Positions 38,815-45,944 of a DNA stretch of 46,634 nt are shown piece by piece. Location of the stretch: the NCBI RefSeq assembly GCF_001306135.1, contig NZ_LGKP01000014.1, forward strand, positions 1 through 46,634, given 5' to 3'. This DNA comes from Herpetosiphon geysericola (GTDB taxonomy: Bacteria; Chloroflexota; Chloroflexia; Chloroflexales; Herpetosiphonaceae). The notes below the pieces were generated by a model, which saw only the letters and a list, made by a program, of their open reading frames with translations, was not told the origin of the DNA and did not search any database. The translations under genes were made by a program, and so were the position numbers. How positions within the stretch are numbered: the first letter of the stretch is position 1; every line of letters begins with the position of its first letter.

Positions 38815-39255
38815 ATGCTCCCTCAATTCTCCCCAGTGGAAACCCCTGCGTTAAAGCAGGCGGTTGCCTACGCCCACAAAACACAGGCCGCAGCATCAGC
38901 GTTGATCTTTCCAGCGCTCGAAGCTACTACCGTGGTAGCGAAGCTCAAGAAAGCCTTGCGTGCGTTGACTGGCCCTGAGTTGGCCGCCGAACGCAAAGCC
39001 TTGCGCGCCACGTTGAAGCAGGCTGAATCCATGGCTCTCAAGTTAAATGCACTGCTGACCCAAGCCCAGGCGATCTACGAACGCGCATGGGCCAAGCGCT
39101 GTGCCATTCTCGAAGCTCAGCGCATCGAATGGGAACAAGCCAACCCCGAAGCAGCGCACGAATTAGCCGTTGCCCGCATGGATCACACCGAGTACCACGC
39201 GAAACATCGCGTGACCCATCGGAATCGCATGCGGCGCACAGCGATGAGCGCCTAG
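38815..39255 (+). CDS. Hypothetical helical protein, first gene of the rightward operon, 146 aa
   Basis: It starts at ATG 38815, behind TGGAGGCAG, rather than at ATG 38803. It is mostly helical and rich in Ala, Leu, Lys and Glu, with ERKALRATLKQAESMALKLNALLTQAQAIYERAWAKR coiled-coil-like stretches and a His-rich, basic C-terminus. Its leader (38747-38814) includes the segment complementary to the candidate RNA at 38175. The function is unknown. A copy of the 21-bp palindrome lies 11 bases after the stop. Confidence 0.6.
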   Translation: MLPQFSPVETPALKQAVAYAHKTQAAASALIFPALEATTVVAKLKKALRALTGPELAAERKALRATLKQAESMALKLNALLTQAQAIYERAWAKRCAILEAQRIEWEQANPEAAHELAVARMDHTEYHAKHRVTHRNRMRRTAMSA

Positions 39256-39266
39256 CACACCAATAG

Positions 39267-39287
39267 CACTTGGGAAATTCCCAAGTG
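39267..39287. repeat. 21-bp palindrome, copy 6 of 6
   Basis: Perfect copy with A at the centre, 11 bases after the stop of 38815-39255 and about 80 bases before the next gene. Confidence 0.85.
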
Positions 39288-39366
39288 CTCCTTCGCAACC
39301 CTGAAAAACCCAACCAACTTTTTTGCACCTTTCCAATTTGCAACAACACCGATCAAGGAGGCTTTG

Positions 39367-39525
39367 ATGCCTTTTTCTCTCGACGATAACAACGTGCACA
39401 ACTGTGTGCGTGAAACCGTCAGCGGCTGGGGCGTGTGGTGGAACGGCGAGCGCGTGGCTGATGGGCTGCGGACGCAGGCCGAAGCCATTACCGAGCTTCA
39501 GCGCTGGCAGCGAGGCAAGCAATGA
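39367..39525 (+). CDS. Small hypothetical protein, 52 aa
   Basis: ATG 39367 has CAAGGAGG upstream. The product starts PFSLDDNNVHNCVRETVSG, continues WGVWWNGERVADG and ends in a short helix (QAEAITELQRWQRG). The stop overlaps the next start (ATGA). The WGVWWNG strand and Gln-rich helix resemble small phage proteins of unknown role. Confidence 0.6.
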   Translation: MPFSLDDNNVHNCVRETVSGWGVWWNGERVADGLRTQAEAITELQRWQRGKQ

Positions 39526-39716
39526 ACAAGCGCACCTATGAATACCTGAACCAAGGCCAAATTGTCACGCTGGCCAACGGCTACCGCTACACGGCCAAGC
39601 GCGCAGGCATCTATATCTTGTTTGCTAATGGCTCAGTGCTTGGGCCGTATGCCAACTACGAAGATGCCGAGCAGGCTGCAAGCGCAACCGTCAACGACTG
39701 GGCTTGGCGACAATGA
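39522..39716 (+). CDS. Small hypothetical protein, 64 aa
   Basis: This is coupled to the previous gene by ATGA. It is a strand-rich small protein (QIVTLANGYRYTAKRAGIYILFANG), then NYEDAEQAASATVNDWAWRQ. The pattern resembles a short beta-barrel-like fold plus a C-terminal helix. It is not recognised. It couples to the next gene in the same way. Confidence 0.6.
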   Translation: MNKRTYEYLNQGQIVTLANGYRYTAKRAGIYILFANGSVLGPYANYEDAEQAASATVNDWAWRQ

Positions 39717-40084
39717 TCACTGATGCAGAGATCAACGCGCTGGCCAAAGCGCTGGCGAGGATAGCCACTGCACTCTCAGTTGCGACAACGCCCGAGCGGC
39801 GCGCCTCGCTTAACGCGGATTTATCCGAGGCCTACAACCAACTGCAATATGGTTTTGAAAGCCAGACAAGCGTTATCAAAGATACCTTGTCGATTGCCCA
39901 AGCATGCTGCCGCCGGTTGCCGCTCGATGATTATTCCAATGCTGCCTTGTTGGCCGCTCGCAGCAGCCTGCGCCACATGGCCTGCACCGAATCGCGCGCA
40001 GGGAACAACAAAGAGTTTTGGCGGCTGGAGTTTGCCAGTCGCTACCTGGATGCCCAGATCAAGGCGCGCGGTATTCGGCTCTAG
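39713..40084 (+). CDS. Hypothetical helical protein, 123 aa
   Basis: The start is ATG 39713, overlapping the previous stop. It is nearly all helical: ALAKALARIATALSVATTPERRASLNADLSEAYNQ, then SVIKDTLSIAQACCRRLP and RYLDAQIKARG at the end. No motif is recognised. It could be a small structural adaptor or DNA-binding factor of the early operon, a guess based only on composition. Confidence 0.55.
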   Translation: MITDAEINALAKALARIATALSVATTPERRASLNADLSEAYNQLQYGFESQTSVIKDTLSIAQACCRRLPLDDYSNAALLAARSSLRHMACTESRAGNNKEFWRLEFASRYLDAQIKARGIRL

Positions 40085-40115
40085 CCAAAGTCTGGAATGA
40101 AAGGAGGTGATTGAA

Positions 40116-40316
40116 TTGACCGCAGTACGAATTTTCAGTGCCCAAGACAGTGATTTCAATAAGGCAGCAGCTGAGGTTGTGCATCAATTCAACACATGGC
40201 TGATGAACCACACCAACGCTGAAATTGTGTCAACGAGCGCATCCCACGCAGCGTTGCCTGAAAGTGAGAATACCGAGGACGAACATACCTACAGCGTTCT
40301 CGTTGTTTACAAATAA
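40116..40316 (+). CDS. Small protein resembling the Cse60 family, 66 aa
   Basis: The start is TTG 40116, eight bases after AAGGAGG; GTG 40107 overlaps that site and is unlikely. It begins TAVRIFSAQDSDFNKAAAEVVHQFNTWL and ends in YSVLVVYK. The layout (first strand, long helix, middle strand, final strand) is close to small Cse60-type proteins common in phages and Firmicutes. The function is unknown. The assignment is tentative. Confidence 0.55.
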   Translation: MTAVRIFSAQDSDFNKAAAEVVHQFNTWLMNHTNAEIVSTSASHAALPESENTEDEHTYSVLVVYK

Positions 40317-40399
40317 TCGGCATCAACCAGCGTTTGCACTGGCAGCCGCCTTTGCAAAGCCGGAAGCGTCACCGGCACTACCTCAACCAAGGAGCCGCC

Positions 40400-40537
40400 A
40401 TGATCAAAGTCTATATTGATTGTCGCCTGCCAAAGGGCAAAGCGCCACCGAAGAAAAAGCCATGCCCCCATTGCGGGCGTGAGATTGACCCAGGTGGGCC
40501 ACTTGCCCAACACGTCAAGTATTGCAAGCACAAGTAA
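40400..40537 (+). CDS. Small C2HC zinc-finger protein, 45 aa
   Basis: ATG 40400 follows AAGGAG. It has a basic start (RLPKGKAPPKKK) and one finger, CPHCGREIDPGGPLAQHVKYC, of form C-x2-C-x12-H-x3-C. It is the first of several such proteins in the operon (others at 41498, 41713 and 42511). These may bind nucleic acid or protein. The 180 bases after it hold hairpins (AAACGGG/CCCGTTT at about 40554-40575). Confidence 0.65.
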   Translation: MIKVYIDCRLPKGKAPPKKKPCPHCGREIDPGGPLAQHVKYCKHK

Positions 40538-40717
40538 TCGCGTCGGAACAGATTGAAACGGGCTGCTAATCCCGTTTACCAGCGCCAATCAGGCGCGACC
40601 ATAGCAGTTCACGGCTCGCAGGCCTCAGCCTCCTGCGGGCCATTCTTTACCCAAAATAATGTTGTTGCACCTTAACAACCTATATCAAAACCGCGATTTA
40701 TAACGGGGAATTACGCC

Positions 40718-41422
40718 ATGTCATCTCTGATTAAACGGAAGCAAGCGCCTGATTTCAGTACCGTAACAGTCCTGTTGTATGGCGAGGCAGGCGCAGGCAA
40801 AACCACCTTAGGGTGCAGCGCGGGAACAATTAAGAATCGATTGGTTGTGTGCTGCGAGGGTGGAACGAAGGCAATCGCTGGCGACATTGCAGAAGTCTCC
40901 AGCTTGAAGGAACTGAACGAGGTCATTCGGTATTTGACCAAGAACGACCACCCCTACGAGTACGTGGTGATCGATGGCCTGAATCGGCTCTATCGCTCGA
41001 TTCATCGTCAATCACCGAGCGGCAAAGTAAACAGCAAGGGTGATCCAGTGAAGGACAAGCGGTTGAGCCACGTTGAACCAACCCAAGAACTAACCGCTGC
41101 GCTCGATCAACTTTCAGCCCTGCCGCTGGTCAAAATCCTTATTGCACACTCGAAAATCGAAAAGGATGAGGATGGATACGAGCACACAGTGCTGGCCTTG
41201 CCGGAAGCGCTCTGCCGCTACGTGAAGCAGCTCGTTGATGTTGGCATTCATTGCTGGCGCAGCGGGCAAAACTATCACTTTACGGCTGATGAAATTAGCC
41301 ACAAGAGCGGCACGGTTTGGGGCAAGGATCGTTCAGGCAGGCTTGGAGCGCGGCCACGAGTTCAGAAGTGGGGAACCATCGAACAAGCGCTGGGCCTTGA
41401 ACCGCCCAAGCCAAAGGAATAA
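40718..41422 (+). CDS. Phage AAA-type ATPase (nucleotide-binding, RecA-like fold)
   Basis: A 234-residue ATPase with Walker A GEAGAGKT (22-29), Walker B YVVIDGLNRL, and a sensor-like ILIAHSKIEKDEDG near the end of the core. The form (short core, no large lid) is that of phage AAA_24-type proteins, often encoded near recombination or replication nucleases and possibly acting as DNA strand-annealing or loading factors. It is preceded by GGGGAA. No nuclease lies directly beside it; the DnaQ-type exonuclease is on the far side of the PRTRC genes. Confidence 0.78.
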   Translation: MSSLIKRKQAPDFSTVTVLLYGEAGAGKTTLGCSAGTIKNRLVVCCEGGTKAIAGDIAEVSSLKELNEVIRYLTKNDHPYEYVVIDGLNRLYRSIHRQSPSGKVNSKGDPVKDKRLSHVEPTQELTAALDQLSALPLVKILIAHSKIEKDEDGYEHTVLALPEALCRYVKQLVDVGIHCWRSGQNYHFTADEISHKSGTVWGKDRSGRLGARPRVQKWGTIEQALGLEPPKPKE

Positions 41423-41424
41423 CG

Positions 41425-41514
41425 ATGACACTAATCATCTTTGTTTGTGCAATGGCGGGTTTGGCGGCACTCCTCCAGACCCGCATTGGAGGAGGCGATG
41501 AAGGACATTATTGA
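41425..41514 (+). CDS. Possible tiny membrane peptide, 29 aa
   Basis: A possible frame between the ATPase and the next zinc-finger gene, MTLIIFVCAMAGLAALL and a short polar end. ATG 41425 lies three bases after the ATPase stop with CCAAAGGAAT upstream, and the frame overlaps the next gene. The membrane-like N-terminus is plausible but its shortness leaves it doubtful. Confidence 0.3.
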   Translation: MTLIIFVCAMAGLAALLQTRIGGGDEGHY

Positions 41515-41716
41515 CCAAGCGCCGGAGCGCTGCCATTACTGTGGCAAATACTGCAACGGCTGGCCACTCTGGAAATACACAGAACACCTGGATCGCTGCC
41601 CGCAGCGGCCAAAGCAGCCCAAGCGCAGAACCTTCTATCTGCGCTGCCGCGTGTGTGGTCAATTCGTTCGATTTGGGTCTGTGTGCAAACACCAACGACT
41701 GCGAGGCACTGTATGA
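41498..41716 (+). CDS. Two-finger zinc protein, 72 aa
   Basis: ATG 41498 follows GGAGGAGGC. The first finger is CHYCGKYC ... HLDRC (C-x2-C ... H-x3-C). The second motif is CRVCGQFVRFGSVCKH. A basic linker PQRPKQPKRR joins them. It ends coupled (ATGA) with the next, larger zinc-finger gene. This is likely a small DNA- or RNA-binding protein; family unknown. Confidence 0.65.
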   Translation: MKDIIDQAPERCHYCGKYCNGWPLWKYTEHLDRCPQRPKQPKRRTFYLRCRVCGQFVRFGSVCKHQRLRGTV

Positions 41717-42150
41717 GCCACGGAAACGACGATAGAACGTGCTGTTGGTGCAAGAAAACGTTGCACATCAGCGCGCGGGGTATCGTAATCCATCAAAAGC
41801 GATGCGAAGCCAACCCCAACCCTGAGCCGCTGCCGGAACCAAAGCCCACACCTAAGTGGCAATGCCCCAGTTGTGGCAAGACCATCACCGAGGCACGAAA
41901 ACATACCCACCGCTGCCCAGCGCCCAAGCTGCCCGCTATCCGGCAGGGAAAGTTCAACGCCGCGATTGAAACAATGAAACGCAATGATCGCAAGCAGGCC
42001 ACCGTGAAAGCGGAAACGGAATGTACGCGCTGCCACCAAACGCCCTGTGCCACGCCTGAATCGTGTGGCCGAGCAAAACGCGCAGCGAGACAACATGCAG
42101 AGCGATTACGCATTGAGGCCGCCAACCTAGGCCGCCGCAATACCGATTAG
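41713..42150 (+). CDS. Three-motif zinc-finger protein, 145 aa
   Basis: ATG 41713 overlaps the previous stop. It has a first finger (CCWCKK ... HQKRC), a Pro-rich linker (NPEPLPEPKPTPK), a second finger (CPSCGKTITEARKHTHRC), a basic helix (AAIETMKRNDRKQATVK) and a Cys cluster (CTRCHQTPCATPESC), then an Arg-rich end. The two first fingers share the C-x2-C-x(n)-H-x3-C form of 40400 and 42511. The expansion within one operon suggests a nucleic-acid-binding family. Confidence 0.65.
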   Translation: MSHGNDDRTCCWCKKTLHISARGIVIHQKRCEANPNPEPLPEPKPTPKWQCPSCGKTITEARKHTHRCPAPKLPAIRQGKFNAAIETMKRNDRKQATVKAETECTRCHQTPCATPESCGRAKRAARQHAERLRIEAANLGRRNTD

Positions 42151-42203
42151 CGCCACCAACTATCACAACCCTGACCGCGCCTAGAGTCTCTAGGAGGAAG
42201 GAT

Positions 42204-42521
42204 TTGTACCGAATTATGACCAACGAATTAGCGGCGCGCTCGCTTGAGGATGAGCGCCAAGCAGACTTAATCAAGGCGATGGCCACGCACATCGCCGAGC
42301 TGCAAGCTCAGGTAGCTGATCTGCAAACGGAGTTGCTTGACCAACTGGAGATTAATTGGCTGTTTGAAGAGTTGGAGTTAGCAGCAGGCGAACACGTTGT
42401 GGTCATCAACCGCGTTAATGAGTGTACTCAGTTGGTTGCACGCGGCCTGTTATGGCAGGGGCCGACGCTACGCGAGGTTGCGGTTGCTGCCTTCGAGAAG
42501 GAACCAGTTCATGGCGACTGA
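42204..42521 (+). CDS. Coiled-coil protein, 105 aa
   Basis: The start is TTG 42204, six bases after AGGAGG; ATG 42216 is too far from the site. The first ~55 residues are a strong coiled coil (EDERQADLIKAMATHIAELQAQVADLQTELLDQLE), and the rest is strand-rich (AGEHVVVINRVNECTQLVARG). It overlaps the next gene by 11 bases. A bridging or multimerising role fits but is not supported further. Confidence 0.6.
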   Translation: MYRIMTNELAARSLEDERQADLIKAMATHIAELQAQVADLQTELLDQLEINWLFEELELAAGEHVVVINRVNECTQLVARGLLWQGPTLREVAVAAFEKEPVHGD

Positions 42522-42816
42522 CCAAACCTGCCCGATTTGCAAGCGGCCATTGGTCAAAATCACACGCGCGAACTTCCTGTGGCACGAAGCGAATTGCAAG
42601 CGCGAGCGAGAACTCGACCAACGCGCTGCCGAGCTGGCGCAACAATCGCTGGCCGACCTGCCGATTGATAGCAAGGCCATTAATAAGCTTGAAGCAGCGG
42701 TTCATCACGGCTGGACGATTGTGGCACACCTGCACGAGAATCGCGTGATTTTGTACTACCGCAATCTTGAGTTTGTTGGCGATAACCTGCGCGATGTGCT
42801 CAAGAAAATCGTTTGA
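42511..42816 (+). CDS. C2HC zinc-finger protein, 101 aa
   Basis: ATG 42511 follows AGAAGGA. The single finger is CPICKRPL ... WHEANC with the C-x2-C ... H-x3-C form of its neighbours. The rest is a helix and a strand-turn-strand end (HHGWTIVAHLHENRVILYYRNLEFVG). The 218-base gap after it carries a CATCCATG motif (42951-42969) and two GGTCGATTGAT words but no supportable gene. Confidence 0.65.
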   Translation: MATDQTCPICKRPLVKITRANFLWHEANCKRERELDQRAAELAQQSLADLPIDSKAINKLEAAVHHGWTIVAHLHENRVILYYRNLEFVGDNLRDVLKKIV

Positions 42817-42950
42817 GCCTTGGCCGTAGCCAGCGGCCAACCTGGCTACTGAGGCCTGTGTGCTGGCCTGGTAAACACGCCGAACCACCTCACGTTACGA
42901 GGTCGATTGATTGCCGGAAGTAATCAAATAGTTCCTCGAGGAAAGCATCC

Positions 42951-42969
42951 CACCCATCCATCCATGCCC
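42951..42969. repeat. CATCCATG motif (intergenic)
   Basis: CACCCATCCATCCATGCCC in a gap before 43035. It matches copies inside protein linkers elsewhere. Confidence 0.6.
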
Positions 42970-43034
42970 GAATAGATTCCAATCGCGCGGCTAGGTCGAT
43001 TGATCACCGACTTGGCTGCGCAGCCGGAGGATAG

Positions 43035-43238
43035 ATGAAATCCAAAGTGTACCAACTCAGCAAAACAACGCCGGGGCTTGGCAAGGCTGTACAGCTTCTC
43101 GTTGATGGCAAATGGCGTTGCTATCTGTGGCAAGGCGACTCATGGCAGCGCTTCGATGATCGCCGCGACCCGTTGCCAACTGACCGATGGAAACCACTTA
43201 AGCCCACAACTGGCAAAAACTACCGCCAGCCAACATAG
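43035..43238 (+). CDS. Small hypothetical protein, 67 aa
   Basis: ATG 43035 follows GGAGGA. It is basic and Trp-rich: QLSKTTPGLGKAVQLLVDGKWRCYLWQGDSWQRFDDRRDPLP, then PLKPTTGKNYRQP. It has a small beta-sheet pattern. It is not recognised, and it is followed by the MazG-like gene after 51 bases. Confidence 0.55.
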   Translation: MKSKVYQLSKTTPGLGKAVQLLVDGKWRCYLWQGDSWQRFDDRRDPLPTDRWKPLKPTTGKNYRQPT

Positions 43239-43289
43239 CCGTAATCATCGGCCACCACGATATTGATTTTACATAAAGGAGTTATCCAA

Positions 43290-44018
43290 ATGCGATACAC
43301 ACCCGAACAGAAAGCCGCCCTGCAAACGAAGATGGTCGAAGCCCACGAAGCTAAGCAGGCAGCGTGGCTGGAGCAGCAGGCCAATACCCGCCTTGCAGAT
43401 TTACAAGAAGCGAATCTGGCGCGCCACGCGATGATCAACGATTGGCACGACCTCGTATCACCGGAATTACTCCAGCTGGCGGTCACAGAAGAGTGGCTGG
43501 TTGATTACGAACATGGCTACATCTTGATTGAATGTTGCCTCGATGCAAAAACCGACACACCGCTGGTGCTGGAGTATGAAGGCGAGGTTTTAGAGATTTA
43601 CAAAAGCGAAGATCACTATTACCTTCGCCGCTTGCCATCAGAGTCACGCATCGGCGCGCCAGAAACGCCAGCCGCTGCCGAGCAAGAAGTTTGGGAATAC
43701 TTCGGGCGCTGGTTGCTCGACCAAGCTGCTGCCGAGCGCAAAGAGCAAGCCCAAGAAATAGCCTTCGAAGATGCGATTGCGCCAGTGCTCGATGCGGTGT
43801 TGACCGAGCTTGAAAAAGCTTGCCGGAAGCATGGCGCGATTCGTAATCAGCACGAATTATATGCCGTGCTACTCGAAGAGCTAGAAGAGTTTTGGGTAGA
43901 GGTGAAAAAGGCCCAAAACTCTGCTGTGCTGTCGGCGGATGCAATCAAAGAGCTGGTGCAAATCGCGGCCATGGGGCTGCGCGGGCTGCTCGACTTGGGC
44001 GCGTTCACGCAGCAATAA
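43290..44018 (+). CDS. MazG-like protein with N-terminal extension
   Basis: A 242-residue protein. ATG 43290 follows AAAGGAG. The last ~75 residues show the MazG/NTP-pyrophosphatase helical pattern: LYAVLLEELEEFWVEVKKAQ with the paired EE-x2-E acids, then DAIKELVQIAAMGLRGLLDLG. The first ~165 residues are helical with an aromatic, acidic middle (LVLEYEGEVLEIYKSEDHYYL) and are not recognised. MazG-type enzymes hydrolyse noncanonical or alarmone nucleotides. Here, just before the PRTRC cassette, a host-signalling or nucleotide-pool role is possible. The fusion is unusual. Confidence 0.62.
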   Translation: MRYTPEQKAALQTKMVEAHEAKQAAWLEQQANTRLADLQEANLARHAMINDWHDLVSPELLQLAVTEEWLVDYEHGYILIECCLDAKTDTPLVLEYEGEVLEIYKSEDHYYLRRLPSESRIGAPETPAAAEQEVWEYFGRWLLDQAAAERKEQAQEIAFEDAIAPVLDAVLTELEKACRKHGAIRNQHELYAVLLEELEEFWVEVKKAQNSAVLSADAIKELVQIAAMGLRGLLDLGAFTQQ

Positions 44019-44051
44019 ATCAAGCACATCACATCGCAGCAAGGAGGGGTT

Positions 44052-44321
44052 GTGTCACGGCCACCAAAGAAAAAGTATGAACTAGGGCAATGGGTGCGAT
44101 TCTCACGCATCGTTGCCCCCAAGCCCGATGCTGATGGCTGGCCGCGCACGCAGTATATGGGCCGCGTGCGCAAAGGAATGGTAATCGGGGTCACGAAGGT
44201 GTATCGACGATTACCAGGCACTATCCCGCCACGCTTAGCCGACGGCGTAGAGGTCTATCTGATCGCCGTCAGCCACCATCGCTACTATCGGGTGTTTGAA
44301 TCAGACATAAAAGCCAATTAA
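44052..44321 (+). CDS. Basic strand-rich hypothetical protein, 89 aa
   Basis: GTG 44052 lies after AAGGAGG. It is rich in Arg/Lys with strands (QWVRFSRIVAP, GMVIGVTKVYRRLPG, VEVYLIAVSHHRYYRVF). The form suggests a small barrel-like nucleic-acid-binding protein. It precedes PRTRC C by 34 bases. Typical PRTRC clusters carry protein E at this place; I see no similarity that would support calling it E. Confidence 0.6.
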   Translation: MSRPPKKKYELGQWVRFSRIVAPKPDADGWPRTQYMGRVRKGMVIGVTKVYRRLPGTIPPRLADGVEVYLIAVSHHRYYRVFESDIKAN

Positions 44322-44355
44322 TTCTATGGCACATGAATCTGTAGGAGATACCATC

Positions 44356-44646
44356 ATGTCAGGCAAAACCAAACCACAATCAACCGACGCTCCAGCCGAA
44401 ACCGCCGAGCCAACCACGACCGCAGCGGCCACCCCAAAGGTGAAAATTGTTCGCACGCCAACCCAAGACTATCAATTCCCATCAACGGCAACCACGGCCA
44501 AAGAGCACGAAGCTGAAAACCTGCAAATCAAGGCACAGTTGGTTGCGATGGGGTTTCCTGATATGGCCAATGCTGAGATCAAGCAGACAACGAACGATGG
44601 CCAAGTCATTGTTGAATTTGTGAAGAAGGTTGGCACAAAGGGGTAG
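44356..44646 (+). CDS. PRTRC system protein C, ubiquitin-like
   Basis: A 96-residue protein; ATG 44356 follows AGGAGA, whereas ATG 44326 has no site. The first ~27 residues are a Thr/Ala/Pro linker, and the remainder fits the PRTRC protein C (prokaryotic Ubl) pattern: start KVKIVRTP, then AENLQIKAQLVAMGFPDMANAEI, and the closing EFVKKVGTKG, which ends in a single Gly. In PRTRC clusters protein C is the small beta-grasp (ubiquitin-like) member. It is followed three bases later by an unknown gene, then F, B, A and ThiF, the usual order. The C-terminal Gly could be joined by the E1/E2 pair. Confidence 0.75.
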   Translation: MSGKTKPQSTDAPAETAEPTTTAAATPKVKIVRTPTQDYQFPSTATTAKEHEAENLQIKAQLVAMGFPDMANAEIKQTTNDGQVIVEFVKKVGTKG

Positions 44647-44649
44647 CTC

Positions 44650-44937
44650 ATGCAACAGCCAACGATTAACCTCAGCGCGGCATTGGTAGCCGCGCTGACT
44701 GCTTTAGACCCTGTTCCGCCACCACCACCATTGCCGCAATGGATGCGCGACTTTTTGGGTTTACGAACGAGCGACATGACGATTGACGAGGTGCTTCAAT
44801 CGCAACCTGTCTGGGAGTATGTCAAATGTATAGCCACCTACCCGAGCGAACCAGCAACGCTCACGATTATCGAGAAGGCAGCGGAGATCAGCCCAAGCCC
44901 AGTCATGGCGAGCAACGATCTGCCGGACGGCTGGTAA
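44650..44937 (+). CDS. Unknown protein between PRTRC C and F, 95 aa
   Basis: It starts at ATG 44650, three bases after protein C, and overlaps gene F by 112 bases in another frame. The N-terminal third is hydrophobic, then comes a proline block (DPVPPPPPLPQWMRDF), and the rest is helical/mixed. I do not recognise it and it is not a standard PRTRC member. Its placement inside the cassette suggests a dedicated adaptor. The Pro stretch could be a ligand for another protein (inference). Confidence 0.5.
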   Translation: MQQPTINLSAALVAALTALDPVPPPPPLPQWMRDFLGLRTSDMTIDEVLQSQPVWEYVKCIATYPSEPATLTIIEKAAEISPSPVMASNDLPDGW

Positions 44938-45944
44938 CAGGACGCGAGCTGAACGCCTACATTAAGCGGGACGATATTGAGGCGATGCGGAAAATGCTGC
45001 TGATTGGTAGAGCCATGCAGCAAAACTGGCCTGATTATGATCTCTGGCAAACCGTCAAATTTCAGCTTCGACCCATGACCGTCATGGCCCTGAACTATTG
45101 TTTTTGGATCGAAGATTATCTCGACCTGTACAACAGTTTGCGTGATCACCTTGATGTTGAAGGACTCGCCATGACCTTCAACAGCGATGAGGAAGCCTTT
45201 TCCGTTCTTGAAATCGTTGGCATGTTTCTTCAGGATATGCCGATTATGGTGTATGGATACGACCCCCCTAGTCGCTATCCGGGCACTAGGCAGCACTGGC
45301 TTGCCAGTGTTATCAACCACATTATGGGCGACGAGGCACACACCTTTGATCCTGACGTTGCCCAGTTCCCACGCGCCAGCCGTGCGCCCAAGGATTTCCT
45401 GTTTTGTAGCAAGGTGGTTAATGTCCTTGCTGCATCGGCTGATCCGAATCATCGCCAGCTTGCCGCCATCGTGGCCTATATCAACAACATTACTGGGTTG
45501 GATGTTGTTGATTGGTCGCATCGGGGAATCCAAGAGAGTGGAATCCAAGGGAATAACACTGATTGGCAGATGCCTGACTACATTGATCGCGTTCGAGGAA
45601 ACCAACTCTTTGGGAGACTTCTCGAAAGTCTGTACCTCGATCGTTCCCATGATTTAGCTTTCAACCCTGATATCACCCTCGATTTTGTTCTTCCGCTGTA
45701 TGGCGCTATTGCAGTCGTGTGCAGCAAAAATGTGAACGTGGCGGCACAATCAAAGGCGCTGATCGACATTGTTCTTGGGAATAATGACACGAAGGATGAG
45801 GAAGATTTCGAGGCCCAACCGCTTTATGACCTTATTTTTCCAGAGGACCCCGCAGATGCAGAAGAATTCTTTGCAGAAGCCAATAAATGGCTTGGAAACG
45901 CCGAACCCTACACAAAGCCAATCATTAGCGTTTCATTTGACTGA
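44826..45944 (+). CDS. Probable PRTRC system protein F, 372 aa
   Basis: This gene lies between protein C and protein B, where PRTRC clusters carry protein F. ATG 44826 has GGGAG eight bases upstream. Residues from about 40 form a long mainly helical protein with aromatic patches (MTVMALNYCFWIEDYLDLYNSL, LEIVGMFLQDMPIMVYGYDPPSRYPG) and an acidic C-terminus (DEEDFEAQPLYDLIFPEDPADAEEFFAEAN). No enzyme motif is seen. The end overlaps the start of B by 89 bases. The identification rests on order, size and helical style. Confidence 0.6.
   Translation: MYSHLPERTSNAHDYREGSGDQPKPSHGEQRSAGRLVTGRELNAYIKRDDIEAMRKMLLIGRAMQQNWPDYDLWQTVKFQLRPMTVMALNYCFWIEDYLDLYNSLRDHLDVEGLAMTFNSDEEAFSVLEIVGMFLQDMPIMVYGYDPPSRYPGTRQHWLASVINHIMGDEAHTFDPDVAQFPRASRAPKDFLFCSKVVNVLAASADPNHRQLAAIVAYINNITGLDVVDWSHRGIQESGIQGNNTDWQMPDYIDRVRGNQLFGRLLESLYLDRSHDLAFNPDITLDFVLPLYGAIAVVCSKNVNVAAQSKALIDIVLGNNDTKDEEDFEAQPLYDLIFPEDPADAEEFFAEANKWLGNAEPYTKPIISVSFD

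Noticed and set aside
44838-45650. 270-codon minus-strand frame opposite PRTRC F
   Set aside because: It is antisense to a syntenic gene and has no ribosome site.
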